Shown: positions 44,483 through 54,552, counted from the first letter of the stretch. The stretch is DNA of 64,000 bases from Microbacterium azadirachtae (GCF_000956505.1 NZ_JYIX01000039.1:1-64000), one strand, 5' to 3'. Program-made: numbers and translations. The notes: a model not told the origin generated them from the sequence alone.

Positions 44483-44779
44483 GTGTCGGTTTCCATCAAG
44501 CCGCTCGAGGACCGCATCGTCATCAAGCAGGTCGAGGCCGAGCAGACCACCGCGAGTGGCCTGGTCATCCCCGACACCGCCAAGGAGAAGCCCCAGGAGG
44601 GCGAGGTCGTGGCCGTGGGCCCCGGCCGCATCGATGACAACGGCAACCGCGTTCCGCTCGACGTCACCGTCGGCGACCGCGTGCTCTACAGCAAGTACGG
44701 CGGCACCGAGGTGAAGTTCGGCGCCGAGGAGTTCCTCGTGCTGTCGGCGCGCGACGTGCTCGCCGTCGTGGTGCGCTGA
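44483..44779 (+). CDS. groES: Co-chaperonin GroES
   Basis: 98 residues. It caps GroEL during ATP-driven folding in the cytosol. [19 protein letters not shown] opens the protein, [18 protein letters not shown] is the mobile loop that contacts GroEL, and [20 protein letters not shown] closes it. GTG 44483 follows an AGAAAGAGGT site. Two CIRCE operators and a TTGCGG-N18-TAGACT promoter lie upstream. No groEL follows: a terminator and then rarD come next, so the chaperonin subunit is encoded elsewhere, as in various actinobacteria. Confidence 0.97.
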   Translation: MSVSIKPLEDRIVIKQVEAEQTTASGLVIPDTAKEKPQEGEVVAVGPGRIDDNGNRVPLDVTVGDRVLYSKYGGTEVKFGAEEFLVLSARDVLAVVVR

Positions 44780-44830
44780 GCACCCTTCGAGTTCTCCAGG
44801 GAGTGCCCCGCCGCGTGCGGGCCGGTTCCT

Positions 44831-44867
44831 GACGAAGGCCCGGATGCCTCGCATCCGGGCCTTCGTC
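44831..44867 (+). terminator. Strong hairpin terminator after groES
   Basis: A perfect 17-base stem (44831-44847 with 44851-44867) and a 3-base loop, 52 bases after the groES stop. Confidence 0.88.
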
Positions 44868-44877
44868 GTCCCCCCAC

Positions 44878-44935
44878 CTCCGAGTCGTCCCCATGAGCGG
44901 ACGCCGGGGGCTCCGCTCACGGGGACGACTCGGAG
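44878..44935. repeat. Long inverted repeat between groES and rarD
   Basis: Arms 44878-44901 and 44912-44935 are 24 bases each with one mismatch (A against G at position 16) around CGCCGGGGGC. It directly follows the groES terminator and ends 38 bases before the rarD -10 box. Confidence 0.8.
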
Positions 44936-44972
44936 ATAGCCGGCGGCAGGCCGTCATGGCCTTGCGCGGCAA

Positions 44973-44978
44973 TAGGGT
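44973..44978 (+). promoter_or_regulatory. -10 box of leaderless rarD transcript
   Basis: TAGGGT lies six bases before GTG 44985 with no ribosome-binding site in between. Confidence 0.5.
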
Positions 44979-44984
44979 TGACCG

Positions 44985-45944
44985 GTGACCACCACCCCGC
45001 GCAGCGCCCAGACCGTGGGCGTCGCCTCCGCGATCGGCGCGTACCTGCTGTGGGGCGTGCTGCCGCTGTACTTCCTGCTGCTCCGGCCCACCGAGGGGTG
45101 GGAGCTGGTCGCCTGGCGGGTCGGGCTCTCGTTCGTGTTCTGCCTCGTCCTGCTGGCGATCACCCGCGGGTGGAAGCCGCTGATGGCGATCGTGCGGCAG
45201 CCTCGGCTGCTCGCCCTCACCGCGCTCGCCGGAGTGCTGATCTACATCAACTGGCAGGTGTTCGTCCTCGCGACCCTGAACGGCGAGATCGTCGAGACCA
45301 GCCTCGGCTACTTCATCAACCCGATCGGCACGATGCTGCTCGGTGTGTTCGTGCTGAAGGAGAAGCTGCGCCGGCTGCAGTGGGTCGCGATCGGGATCGC
45401 GACGATCGCGGTGCTGGTGATCGTCTTCGCCCACGGCACCTTCCCGTGGATCGCGCTGTCGTTGACCGCATCCTTCGGCATCTACGGACTGGTGAAGAAG
45501 AAGATCGGCCCCTCGGTCGACGCCCTGAGCGGCCTCACCCTCGAGTCGTTCTGGCTGCTGCCGGTCGCCGTCGTGCAGCTGATCGCCGTCGGGCTCACCA
45601 CCGGCATCACGATGGGAGCCAACGGTCCGCTGCACGCGGGTCTGCTCGCCTTCGCCGGCGTGGCCACGGCCGTGCCGCTGCTGCTGTTCGCCGCGGGCAC
45701 CCGCCGGATCGGACTGACCGTGATCGGCATGATCCAGTTCATCACCCCGATCATGCAGTTCCTCGTGGGCGTGCTCGTGATGCACGAGCCGATGCCGGTC
45801 GAGCGCTGGATCGGGTTCGGGATCGTCTGGGTCGCGATCGCCGTGTTCCTGATCGACCTCGCGCTCGCCACCCGCCGGATGCGCGCGAACCGCGGTGCGA
45901 TCGCGGAGCCGAACCCCGGCACCGACACGATCCCCGTACCCTGA
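44985..45944 (+). CDS. rarD: RarD-type EamA-family transporter
   Basis: 319 residues with ten predicted helices in two EamA repeats. The first repeat opens with AIGAYLLWGVLPLYFLLL and contains VLIYINWQVFVLATLNGE, the hallmark of RarD; the second has GMIQFITPIMQFLVGVLVMHEPM. RarD proteins are drug/metabolite-type permeases whose substrate is uncertain, though chloramphenicol-sensitivity names circulate. TAGGGT just upstream suggests a leaderless start at GTG 44985. It stands alone. Confidence 0.9.
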   Translation: MTTTPRSAQTVGVASAIGAYLLWGVLPLYFLLLRPTEGWELVAWRVGLSFVFCLVLLAITRGWKPLMAIVRQPRLLALTALAGVLIYINWQVFVLATLNGEIVETSLGYFINPIGTMLLGVFVLKEKLRRLQWVAIGIATIAVLVIVFAHGTFPWIALSLTASFGIYGLVKKKIGPSVDALSGLTLESFWLLPVAVVQLIAVGLTTGITMGANGPLHAGLLAFAGVATAVPLLLFAAGTRRIGLTVIGMIQFITPIMQFLVGVLVMHEPMPVERWIGFGIVWVAIAVFLIDLALATRRMRANRGAIAEPNPGTDTIPVP

Positions 45945-46114
45945 TCCCCGACCCGCGCTGCGTCCGCCGACGGCCCCCGTCCGAGACGCACGTCACTTCT
46001 CCGTGATCGGCTGCTCCTTCTAAACGGGAGTGCGTCGACCTGCCTTCAGCAGTCGTCCACGGAAGAGAGCCTGTCCGCGTCGCCGTGCGTGATGCGACGG
46101 GGAACGGCTCTGAT

Positions 46115-46158
46115 CCCGAACCGGAGGGGCGCGGACGCGAAGTCCGCACCGGTTCGGG
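46115..46158 (+). promoter_or_regulatory. Palindrome/hairpin ahead of the 46177 AraC gene
   Basis: CCCGAACCGG (46115-46124) pairs with CCGGTTCGGG (46149-46158); nested inside, GCGGAC (46131-46136) pairs with GTCCGC (46142-46147). It ends about ten bases before the GGGGGAAG ribosome-binding site. Either an operator or a leader hairpin. The rest of 45945-46114 shows no gene. Confidence 0.5.
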
Positions 46159-46176
46159 CTGGATGCGGGGGAAGCC

Positions 46177-47094
46177 ATGGGGACGCGCGGAGAGCTGGCT
46201 CAGCGACTGCCGCTCGCCGACGAGACCCGTCGGCGCCGGGACGCCGGCGAGGGCGGGGAACGCCCGGGTCCCGCCGCCCCCTCGACGCGCATGATCCTCG
46301 GCGCCAACACGATCGCGGTGCACGGCCTCCGCGCCGGCGCCGATCGCACGTCGGGGGTCGCCTCCGGCCGGATCAAGCTGCTCATGGTGCGCGGAGGATC
46401 CGTGCGGATCCCGTCCGGGGGAGGATTCGTCGACCTCCATGACGGTCAGGGCCTCCTGGTGATCGGCACCGCTTCGGTCAGGATGATGCCGTCGAGCGAT
46501 GGTGAGATCATCGCGGTCGGCATGCCCGTCGATGCGCTTCCCGGGCTGTCGCTGACGAGGAACTCAGCGATCGCCATCGAGGATGCGGCGCTGATGCGCC
46601 CGATCGGTGCGTTCGCGCATACCGTCCACGGGGGAGATCCGCTCGATGCGCTCTCGCGCGAGCGCTTCGCAGGGATCCTCCGCGACCTGGTCCTGGTCGC
46701 CGTCCGGCGAGCGATCGCCGGCATCGCATCCCCTGCGCCCTCGCTCCATCACCGCGCCACCGCGATCCTGCAGCGGCGATTCGCGGAAGCGGGTCTCACT
46801 CCTGCGCGCGTGGCCTCGGAGCTGCATGTGTCGCTGCGCCAGCTCGAGCGCGAGTTCCAGCCTTCGGGCAGGACCATCCGCCAGGAGATCCGCAGGGTCC
46901 GGGTCCTGGCCGCGGTCGCCCTGCTGCAAGGGGACCGGAGCGCGGAGCTCACGATCGATGCGATCGCGGTGCGGGTCGGTCTCAGCAACGGTTCGAGCCT
47001 CGCCAGGGCGACCGCGGCCGAGGGCCTGCCCTCACCGTCGCGCGTACGCGCCCGCGGCTCGGGCAGCGGTGTTCCGAGCCGCGCTCACACCTGA
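46177..47094 (+). CDS. AraC-family transcriptional regulator
   Basis: 305 residues. N-terminal ~170 residues form a sensor region (IKLLMVRGGSVRIPSGGGFV, DGQGLLVIGTASVRM); the C-terminus has LTPARVASELHVSLRQLERE and LTIDAIAVRVGLSNGSSLAR as two helix-turn-helix units. The ending EGLPSPSRVRARG matches the GLPSP ending of the other two AraC regulators here. GGGGGAAG precedes ATG 46177. The next gene downstream, 155 bases on, is an exported protein of the WSVP family and a likely target by position. Confidence 0.82.
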   Translation: MGTRGELAQRLPLADETRRRRDAGEGGERPGPAAPSTRMILGANTIAVHGLRAGADRTSGVASGRIKLLMVRGGSVRIPSGGGFVDLHDGQGLLVIGTASVRMMPSSDGEIIAVGMPVDALPGLSLTRNSAIAIEDAALMRPIGAFAHTVHGGDPLDALSRERFAGILRDLVLVAVRRAIAGIASPAPSLHHRATAILQRRFAEAGLTPARVASELHVSLRQLEREFQPSGRTIRQEIRRVRVLAAVALLQGDRSAELTIDAIAVRVGLSNGSSLARATAAEGLPSPSRVRARGSGSGVPSRAHT

Positions 47095-47249
47095 CACGAC
47101 CGGCTCGGCACACGGGGCGACCAGGTCCGAAGACCCAGGACGAGACGGGCGGATCGCCGGATTGGATACCGGAGGGCCACCGCTCCAGCACCCGAGGGGG
47201 CGGTAACAGCGCCGCCGTACGCGGACGCCGACAGAACTGGAGCAGAAAC

Positions 47250-47729
47250 ATGACCGAGAACCTTCCTGCACGCGACGTCTCGCGCCGTGCGATCGTCAAG
47301 GGCGCCGCCTGGTCGGTGCCCTTGATCGCCGTCGCGGCGGCGACGCCGCTCGCGGCCGCCAGCGAGACGGCGCCGGAGGCGAACTACGCGGAGGTGACCG
47401 CCACCGCGAACCCGAAGGTCGGCACCAACCCGAACTTCAAGATCCAGGGGCAGTACACCGATGGCGCGAACTACGTGGACGGCGCCCTCAAGGCGGGCAC
47501 TCTCGTCACCTTCACGTTCGCGAACGGTGCGACAGCGGCCTCCTACTCGGGGCTGTCCGGGCTGTCGTTCGTGAGCGGCGATCCTGCGACCGGCGGTCCG
47601 GTGATCTTCCAGGTCACGTCCACCACGACCAGCCAGGTCAAGGTCACGTTCAACAATGTGGCGCCCGTGGGCGGCGCGATCATCGCCGAGGTGCTCGGCG
47701 GCACGGGCACGGCGACCATCACCGCGTGA
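47250..47729 (+). CDS. Exported protein with Tat-type signal and WSVP core
   Basis: 159 residues. The signal SRRAIVKGAAWSVPLIAVAA plus ATPLAAAS is almost the same as in the 25231 gene. The mature ~120 residues are beta-rich and Gly/Thr/Ala-rich (LVTFTFANGATAASYSGL, TSQVKVTFNNVAPVGGAII) with no cysteine, unlike the three relatives. GGAG lies seven bases before ATG 47250 and a 12-base hairpin follows the stop. The neighbouring AraC gene at 46177 runs in the same direction. Function unknown. Confidence 0.8.
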   Translation: MTENLPARDVSRRAIVKGAAWSVPLIAVAAATPLAAASETAPEANYAEVTATANPKVGTNPNFKIQGQYTDGANYVDGALKAGTLVTFTFANGATAASYSGLSGLSFVSGDPATGGPVIFQVTSTTTSQVKVTFNNVAPVGGAIIAEVLGGTGTATITA

Positions 47730-47757
47730 GTTCGCCGAGGGCTGCGGTCCTCCCACC

Positions 47758-47785
47758 CGGCCGCCGTTCTCAGGAACGGCGGCCG
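47758..47785 (+). terminator. Hairpin terminator after 47250 exported-protein gene
   Basis: CGGCCGCCGTTC and GAACGGCGGCCG form a perfect 12-base stem around TCAG, 28 bases after the stop. Confidence 0.75.
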
Positions 47786-47854
47786 CACCGGTTTCCCGGG
47801 GGTCCGCTCCACGAGCTCCGTTCCTGGGAATACCGCACCTCCGGCGGCGCTTAG

Positions 47855-49396
<1,542 letters not shown>

Positions 49397-49523
49397 GTCG
49401 GATCGGGTCACGGCCGCGAAGCGGACGTGACCCGATCGCGCCTCAAGGCTGAGCGCCCTTCGTCTCGCTCCGCTCGCTCAGGAACCGGACGCCGAAGGCG
49501 ACCGAGCCGAAACCTCCCATGCA

Positions 49524-49557
49524 GAAGGCCCCGGATCCTCACGGATCCGGGGCCTTC
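49524..49557. terminator. Bidirectional hairpin terminator between guaB and the MFS gene
   Basis: A 15-base perfect stem (49524-49538 with 49543-49557) lies between two convergent genes and just beyond the minus-strand stop. Confidence 0.85.
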
Positions 49558-49565
49558 GTCGTCCC

Positions 49566-51050
49566 TCAGGCAGAGACGGGCTCCGCCTCGGCCGACTCCG
49601 TCTCGGCCGCGACCTCTCCGTCCGTGTGGCCGCCCTTCCCGGCAGGCAGCCAGAGCGCGATGACGGCGGCGACGAGCAGCACCGCGGCTCCCGTGAACAC
49701 GGCAGGGCGGGCGGCATCGACGTAGTGATCGGGCAGCAGCTGTCCGCCGGCGCCGACGAAGATCGCGGTCATCACGGCGGTGCCGAGGGCGACGCCCAGC
49801 TCGCGGAGCGTGGAGTTCACGCCGGAGGCCTTGGCGTGGTCGACGAGGCCGAGCGTGGCGAGCAATGCTGTCGCGGAGGGGGCGAACACGAGCCCCATGC
49901 CGATGCCGGCGAGGATGAAGGGTGCGACGAGGTCGGCGTAGGGCACGTCCGTGGCGAGGAGCGCGGCCAGCCAGCCCAGCGCGACGCCCTGCAGCAGCAG
50001 GCCCGTGACGAGCAGCACCCGCGTGCCGACGCGAGGGGCGATCAGGCCTGCGAGCGGCGCCACGAACATCGGCGCGAGCGTCCAGGGCGTGGTCTGCACG
50101 GCGGCCTCGAGCGGGGTGGCCCCCTGCACCACTTGCAGGAACTGGATGAGGATGAAGACGGATCCGAACGTTCCGAAGCTGAACGCGAAGCCGACGACGT
50201 TCGTGATCGAGAACGACCGGTCCTGGAAGAGCCGCAACGGCATCAGCGGCGCGGCCGAGCGCAGCTGCCAGATGAGGAAGGCGATCATGAGTGCGCCGCC
50301 CAGGGCGAGCTCGGCGATCACGCCGACCGTGTCCCAGCCGTCGTCGTTTCCGCGCACGATCGCGTGCACCAGCGCGAGCACGCCGCCGGCCGCGAGCACC
50401 GCGCCCGGCACGTCGATGCGCACCCGTGCGCCGAAGTCGTTGCTGAGCACGATCAGGGCGAGCGGGATCGCGATCACGGCGATGGGCACGTTGATCCAGA
50501 AGATCGCCTGCCAGTTCCAGCCCTCCATGATCGCGCCGCCGATCAGCGGTCCGACGGCGACGCCGAGTCCGGAGACGCCGCCCCAGATGCCGATCGCGAG
50601 CGGGCGTCGTGCGGCCGGCACTGCTCCGGTGAGCAGGGCGAGGGAGAGCGGCATGACGGCGGCCGCGCCCAGTCCCTGCACGGCGCGGGCGGCGATGAGC
50701 TGGCCCGGATCCGAGCTGAGTGCGGCGAACAGCGAACCCGCCCCGAACAGGGCGATGCCGAGTGCGAAAACGGTGCGGCGGCCGAACCGGTCGCCGAGCG
50801 CGGAGGCGATGAGGATCGCCCCGGCGAACGCCAGCGTGTAGGCGTTCACGAACCACTGCAGCTGCTCGATCGTGGCGCCCATCTCGCGGTGCAGCACGGG
50901 GAGGGCGTTGGTCATGACGAGGTTGTCGAGGGTCGCCATGAACATCGGCAGAGAGGCTGCGGCGATGATGAGCGCGACCGGGCGCGAACGCCGTGGCATC
51001 AGGGCGGACCGGCTCCGGCGAGCGGCCGGTGCGGGCGAGGGAACGGTCAT
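49566..51050 (-). CDS. MFS transporter, DHA2-type drug exporter
   Basis: 494 residues with about 14 helices. Motif A-like DRFGRRTVFALG follows helix 2, RAVQGLGAAAVMPLSLALLTG is motif B, and GIWGGVSGLGVAVGPLIGGAI is motif C of proton-coupled multidrug exporters. The Lys/Asp-poor core does not name a substrate. GGAGCTTCCC precedes ATG 51050, which decides the start over the upstream ATG 51095. It is transcribed away from a TetR gene, with two identical-type operators between them, so it is probably repressed by that regulator and induced by its substrate. Confidence 0.9.
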   Translation of the reverse strand: MTVPSPAPAARRSRSALMPRRSRPVALIIAAASLPMFMATLDNLVMTNALPVLHREMGATIEQLQWFVNAYTLAFAGAILIASALGDRFGRRTVFALGIALFGAGSLFAALSSDPGQLIAARAVQGLGAAAVMPLSLALLTGAVPAARRPLAIGIWGGVSGLGVAVGPLIGGAIMEGWNWQAIFWINVPIAVIAIPLALIVLSNDFGARVRIDVPGAVLAAGGVLALVHAIVRGNDDGWDTVGVIAELALGGALMIAFLIWQLRSAAPLMPLRLFQDRSFSITNVVGFAFSFGTFGSVFILIQFLQVVQGATPLEAAVQTTPWTLAPMFVAPLAGLIAPRVGTRVLLVTGLLLQGVALGWLAALLATDVPYADLVAPFILAGIGMGLVFAPSATALLATLGLVDHAKASGVNSTLRELGVALGTAVMTAIFVGAGGQLLPDHYVDAARPAVFTGAAVLLVAAVIALWLPAGKGGHTDGEVAAETESAEAEPVSA

Positions 51051-51064
51051 GGGAAGCTCCAGTT

Positions 51065-51080
51065 GTAATTGGATGATTAC
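51065..51080. promoter_or_regulatory. TetR operator candidate 1
   Basis: GTAAT-N6-ATTAC palindrome. It lies just downstream (on the minus strand) of a TTGACT -35 box at 51090-51095, where the MFS -10 region should be. Confidence 0.75.
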
Positions 51081-51099
51081 TAGCGCTTGAGTCAATGTA

Positions 51100-51115
51100 G
51101 TAATCGAATGATTAC
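51100..51115. promoter_or_regulatory. TetR operator candidate 2
   Basis: Second GTAAT-N6-ATTAC palindrome, centre 35 bases from the first. It overlaps TTACAA (51112-51117), the likely -35 box of the leaderless tetR promoter (TAACCT at 51136-51141). Confidence 0.75.
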
Positions 51116-51147
51116 AAAGTCAAGTCATTCGCTGATAACCTTTCGCC

Positions 51148-51792
51148 ATGACCTCAGCAGCCCCCACGGATCCCGACGTCGGCGAGGAGCCCGGCCGCCG
51201 CCTCTCCTCCCAGGAGCGCCGCGCGCAGATCATCCTGGCCGCGCTCACGGTCTTCGGTTCGCGCGGCTATGAGGGCGCCACGACCGATCAGGTGGCCAAG
51301 GCCGCCGGCGTCAGCCAGCCGTATGTGGTGCGTCTGTTCGGATCCAAGGAGAACCTCTTCCTCGCGACGATCGAGTTCTCCCTCGACCGCCTGCTCGCGG
51401 CGTTCCGCGCTGCTCTCGCCGCCTCGGACGAGGGGGGCGAGCGTCCGGTCGGCAAGCGCATCGGAGAGGCCTATGTCGATCTCATCGAGGTGCGGGGGCT
51501 CCACCAGACCCTCGCGCACGCCTACCTGCTCGGCAGCAACCCGGCCATCGGCGCCGCCGCGCGTCAGGGATTCGTCCGGGTCTGGCGCTTCTTCCGCGAC
51601 GAGGTCGGCCTCGACGCCGACGAGGCCCGCACCTTCCTCGCCGAGGGCATGCTGATCAGCACCATGATCGGCCTGCGGATCGTCGACGACTACGGATCCG
51701 ATCCGCAGATCACCGAGTTGTTCCGCGCGTGCTTCCCGAACAAGCTGCCGCATGTGCTCGAGGTGCTGCCGCGCAACGAGCACCGTCTCTAG
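51148..51792 (+). CDS. TetR-family transcriptional regulator
   Basis: 214 residues. The N-terminal helix-turn-helix reads RRAQIILAALTVFGSRGYEG, then TTDQVAKAAGVSQPYVVRLF, with GSKENLFLAT closing it; the rest is the helical ligand domain. TAACCT six bases before ATG 51148 indicates a leaderless message. The divergent MFS exporter and twin operators in the 97-base gap argue for control of both genes. Ligand unknown. Confidence 0.9.
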   Translation: MTSAAPTDPDVGEEPGRRLSSQERRAQIILAALTVFGSRGYEGATTDQVAKAAGVSQPYVVRLFGSKENLFLATIEFSLDRLLAAFRAALAASDEGGERPVGKRIGEAYVDLIEVRGLHQTLAHAYLLGSNPAIGAAARQGFVRVWRFFRDEVGLDADEARTFLAEGMLISTMIGLRIVDDYGSDPQITELFRACFPNKLPHVLEVLPRNEHRL

Positions 51793-51832
51793 CCCGCGGA
51801 GCAGCGACCCCGCGGGTGAGTGGCGTACGGCT

Positions 51833-51873
51833 GCGACGGATGCACGATGCTGCGACGCATGCCGGACGGATCC
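51833..51873. repeat. Intergenic repeat, family 2 (partial copy)
   Basis: Contains GCGACGGATGCACGA (51833-51847) followed by the degenerate GCGACGCATGCCGGACGG. The first word is identical to one at 54397-54411. It lies in the 211-base gap between tetR and the OsmC-like gene. Confidence 0.55.
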
Positions 51874-52003
51874 GGTGATTCAGCCCTGCAGACGTCGCGC
51901 AGTCCTGCGGGTGTCGCGATACAGCGCGACGCCGCGTGACGGAAGATGACCGCCGATGACGGGTTCGGCGCGCGGGAGCACCGGACCCGAATATCGTCGC
52001 GCC

Positions 52004-52555
52004 ATGACTCTCCTCCAGGACCCCACCGCCCTCATCGCCGACGTCACTCCGGAGCAGCGCTCGGAGCGCCTGAGCGACGCCGGCGCCGCATGGACCGAGC
52101 GGATCGCCGCCGACGCTGCGAACGCGCAGCTCACCTACACCGTCACCGGGCGGGGGATCGGATCCGTCGGGACCGAGATCCGTGCCGGCAAGCACCGCTT
52201 CCTCGTCGATGAGCCCGCGGGGCTCGCCGGCGATGACGCCGCGGCGAGCCCCGTCGAATACGCGCTGGGCGCACTGGTCTCGTGTCAGGTCGTCGTGTTC
52301 CGGCTCTACGCGCAGGCGCTGGGGCTCACGATCGACGACATCGAGATCACGGCTCAGGGCGACCTCGATGTGCGCAAGCTCTTCGGCATCGACGAGTCCG
52401 GCCGCGCCGGATTCCACGACGTGCGCGTGCGTGTCGACATCACCGGCCCGAACACGGCGGAGGAGTACGAGAAGCTCCGCGCCGTCGTCGAGGAGCACTG
52501 CCCGGTTCTCGACCTCTTCGCGAACTCGGTGCCCACCACCGGCGCCCTGGCCTGA
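52004..52555 (+). CDS. OsmC/Ohr-family protein
   Basis: 183 residues. OsmC-type proteins are thiol peroxidases that use two cysteines against organic hydroperoxides. Here the first conserved cysteine is present in ALGALVSCQVVVFRLYAQAL and the second in VEEHCPVLDLFANSV, each at the expected place. The N-terminal ~40 residues extend beyond the usual domain. TATCGT six bases before ATG 52004 suggests a leaderless message. A hairpin at 52562-52597 follows. The oxidant is not predictable. Confidence 0.87.
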   Translation: MTLLQDPTALIADVTPEQRSERLSDAGAAWTERIAADAANAQLTYTVTGRGIGSVGTEIRAGKHRFLVDEPAGLAGDDAAASPVEYALGALVSCQVVVFRLYAQALGLTIDDIEITAQGDLDVRKLFGIDESGRAGFHDVRVRVDITGPNTAEEYEKLRAVVEEHCPVLDLFANSVPTTGALA

Positions 52556-52561
52556 CGGGCC

Positions 52562-52597
52562 GCGGGCGGGATCCCCCCCCGGGTGGAACCCGCCCGC
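52562..52597 (+). terminator. Hairpin after OsmC-like gene
   Basis: A 9-base stem (52562-52570 with 52589-52597) and an 18-base loop containing a C-run, seven bases after the stop. Loop length makes it weaker than the other terminators. Confidence 0.45.
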
Positions 52598-52663
52598 CGC
52601 TCCTCCTGATAGCCTGGTCGGCTCGCTATCGCGCACACGCGCGCGGGCGGAAGGACCACCACC

Positions 52664-54352
52664 GTGGGATACATCGATGTCGCCGGCGTCTCGCTCACCC
52701 TGCCCGACGGCCGCCCCCTGCTCGACGAGGCCTCGTTCCGCGTCGGCGCCGGATCCACAAGCGCCCTGATCGGGCCGAACGGCGCCGGAAAGTCCACGAT
52801 CCTGCGGATCATCCGCGGCGAACAGGCGCCCGACGCCGGTGTCGTGACGATCGACGGATCCCTCGGCGTGATGGACCAGTTCGTCGGCCACGGCCGCGAA
52901 GGGCAGACCGTGCACGAGCTGCTCATCGCGGTCTCGCCCGCGCGCATCCGGGCCACGGCCGAGGCGCTCGAGGCTGCGGAGAACGCCCTCATCGAGGACG
53001 ACACCGAGCCCACGCAGATGCGGTATGCGACGGCGATCGCCGAATACGCGGATGCCGGCGGATACGAGCACGAGACGGTCTGGGACCAGTGCACGGTCGC
53101 CGCCCTCGGCATCCCGTTCGAGCGGGCGCGGTTCCGCGATCTCGCGACGCTCTCCGGCGGTGAGCAGAAGCGGCTCGCGCTCGAGGCGCTGCTGCTCGGC
53201 CCCGATGACGTGCTGCTGCTCGACGAGCCGGACAACTATCTCGACGTGCCGGGCAAGCGCTGGCTCGAGGAGCGACTGCGCGAGACGCCGAAGACCGTGC
53301 TGCTCGTGTCGCACGACCGCGAACTGCTCGCCAGGGCGGCCGACCGCATCGTCACGCTCGAGCCGGGCGGTGCGGGGGCGACCGCGTGGGTGCACGGCGG
53401 CGGGTTCGCCACCTACCACCAGGCACGGGTCGACCGGATGGACCGGCTCGACGAGCTGCGCCGACGCTGGGACGAGCAGCACGAGAAGCTGAAGACCCTG
53501 GTCGCGAACCTCAAGGTCAAGGCGTCTGCGAACGACGGCTTCGCCTCGCGCTACCAGGCGGCGCAGACGAGGCTGCGGAAGTTCGAGGAGGCGGGTCCGC
53601 CTGAGGAGCGTCCGCCCGCGCAGGACTTCGACATGCGGCTGCGGGGCGCGCGCACCGGCAAGCGCGCGATCGTCTGCACCGATCTCGAGCTGACCGGTCT
53701 CATGCGGCCGTTCGACGCCGAGCTCTGGTTCGGCGACCGTGTGGCCGTGCTGGGCTCGAACGGATCCGGCAAGTCGCATTTCCTGCGGCTGCTGGCCCGC
53801 GGCGGCAGCGACCCCGATCCGACTCTCGGACATCTCACGGGTGCCGGGGAGCGGCTCGACGAGGTCGCCCACGCCGGCACGGCGGTGCTGGGCGCGCGCG
53901 TCGTGCCAGGGCTGTTCGCGCAGACGCACGCGCACCCGGAGTTCGCCGGACGCACGCTGCTCGAGATCCTGCACCGCGGCGACGACCGCAGGGCGGGGAT
54001 GCCCCGGGAGGCCGCCAGTTCGGCACTGGACCGCTACGGTCTGGTGCGCCAGGCGCAGCAGGAGTTCTCGCAGCTCTCCGGCGGGCAGCAGGCCCGGTTC
54101 CAGGTGCTGCTGCTCGAGCTGTCCGGCGCGACCCTGCTCCTCCTCGACGAGCCGACCGACAACCTCGACCTCGAGTCGGCCGAGGCGCTCGAGGAGGCGA
54201 TCGCGAGGTTCGAGGGCACGGTCGTGGCGGTCACCCACGATCGCTGGTTCGCGCGCTCGTTCGACCGCTTCCTCGTGTTCGGCGAAGACGGCGGCGTCTA
54301 CGAGTCGGACGCCCCGGTGTGGGACGAGCGCCGCGTCGCCCGCGCCCGCTGA
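52664..54352 (+). CDS. ABC-F family ATPase
   Basis: 562 residues with two ABC domains and no membrane segment. Domain 1: Walker A GPNGAGKST, signature LSGGEQKRLALEALL, Walker B LLLDEPDNYLD. Domain 2: SNGSGKSHF, LSGGQQARFQVLLLEL, LLLLDEPTDNLD. Between them a ~65-residue charged helical linker (RRRWDEQHEKLKTLVANLKV ... RLRKFEEAG) is the P-site tRNA interaction motif region. ABC-F proteins act on ribosomes in translation control or antibiotic protection; which applies cannot be told. GCGGAAGGA precedes GTG 52664. Confidence 0.9.
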   Translation: MGYIDVAGVSLTLPDGRPLLDEASFRVGAGSTSALIGPNGAGKSTILRIIRGEQAPDAGVVTIDGSLGVMDQFVGHGREGQTVHELLIAVSPARIRATAEALEAAENALIEDDTEPTQMRYATAIAEYADAGGYEHETVWDQCTVAALGIPFERARFRDLATLSGGEQKRLALEALLLGPDDVLLLDEPDNYLDVPGKRWLEERLRETPKTVLLVSHDRELLARAADRIVTLEPGGAGATAWVHGGGFATYHQARVDRMDRLDELRRRWDEQHEKLKTLVANLKVKASANDGFASRYQAAQTRLRKFEEAGPPEERPPAQDFDMRLRGARTGKRAIVCTDLELTGLMRPFDAELWFGDRVAVLGSNGSGKSHFLRLLARGGSDPDPTLGHLTGAGERLDEVAHAGTAVLGARVVPGLFAQTHAHPEFAGRTLLEILHRGDDRRAGMPREAASSALDRYGLVRQAQQEFSQLSGGQQARFQVLLLELSGATLLLLDEPTDNLDLESAEALEEAIARFEGTVVAVTHDRWFARSFDRFLVFGEDGGVYESDAPVWDERRVARAR

Positions 54353-54396
54353 GGCCCGCGCCGCGCGCCCGCTCTGAGCGGCCTCTCCCGAACGCA

Positions 54397-54481
54397 GCGA
54401 CGGATGCACGACGTCGTCACGGATGCACGACGGATCCGCCGATCCGATCGTGCATCCGTCGCGGGATCGTGCGTCCGTCGC
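54397..54481. repeat. Intergenic palindromic repeat, family 2 (full copy)
   Basis: Two forward copies of (GCG)ACGGATGCACGA at 54397-54411 and 54419-54430 face two inverted copies, TCGTGCATCCGTCGC at 54448-54462 and TCGTGCGTCCGTCGC at 54467-54481. The whole could fold into a double hairpin. It lies between the ABC-F gene and guaB3 and may end the ABC-F transcript. Confidence 0.75.
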
Positions 54482-54552
54482 ACCGGCGCAGGCGCGAGCC
54501 GGACCCGCACCGGCGGGAGCCCGCGCCCGCTGAGCCACAGGGGCAACCCGGG

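Noticed and set aside
49407..50856. Minus-strand frame overlapping the MFS gene in another register
   Set aside because: Arg-rich shadow without membrane helices; the register from 51050 gives a full 14-helix transporter.
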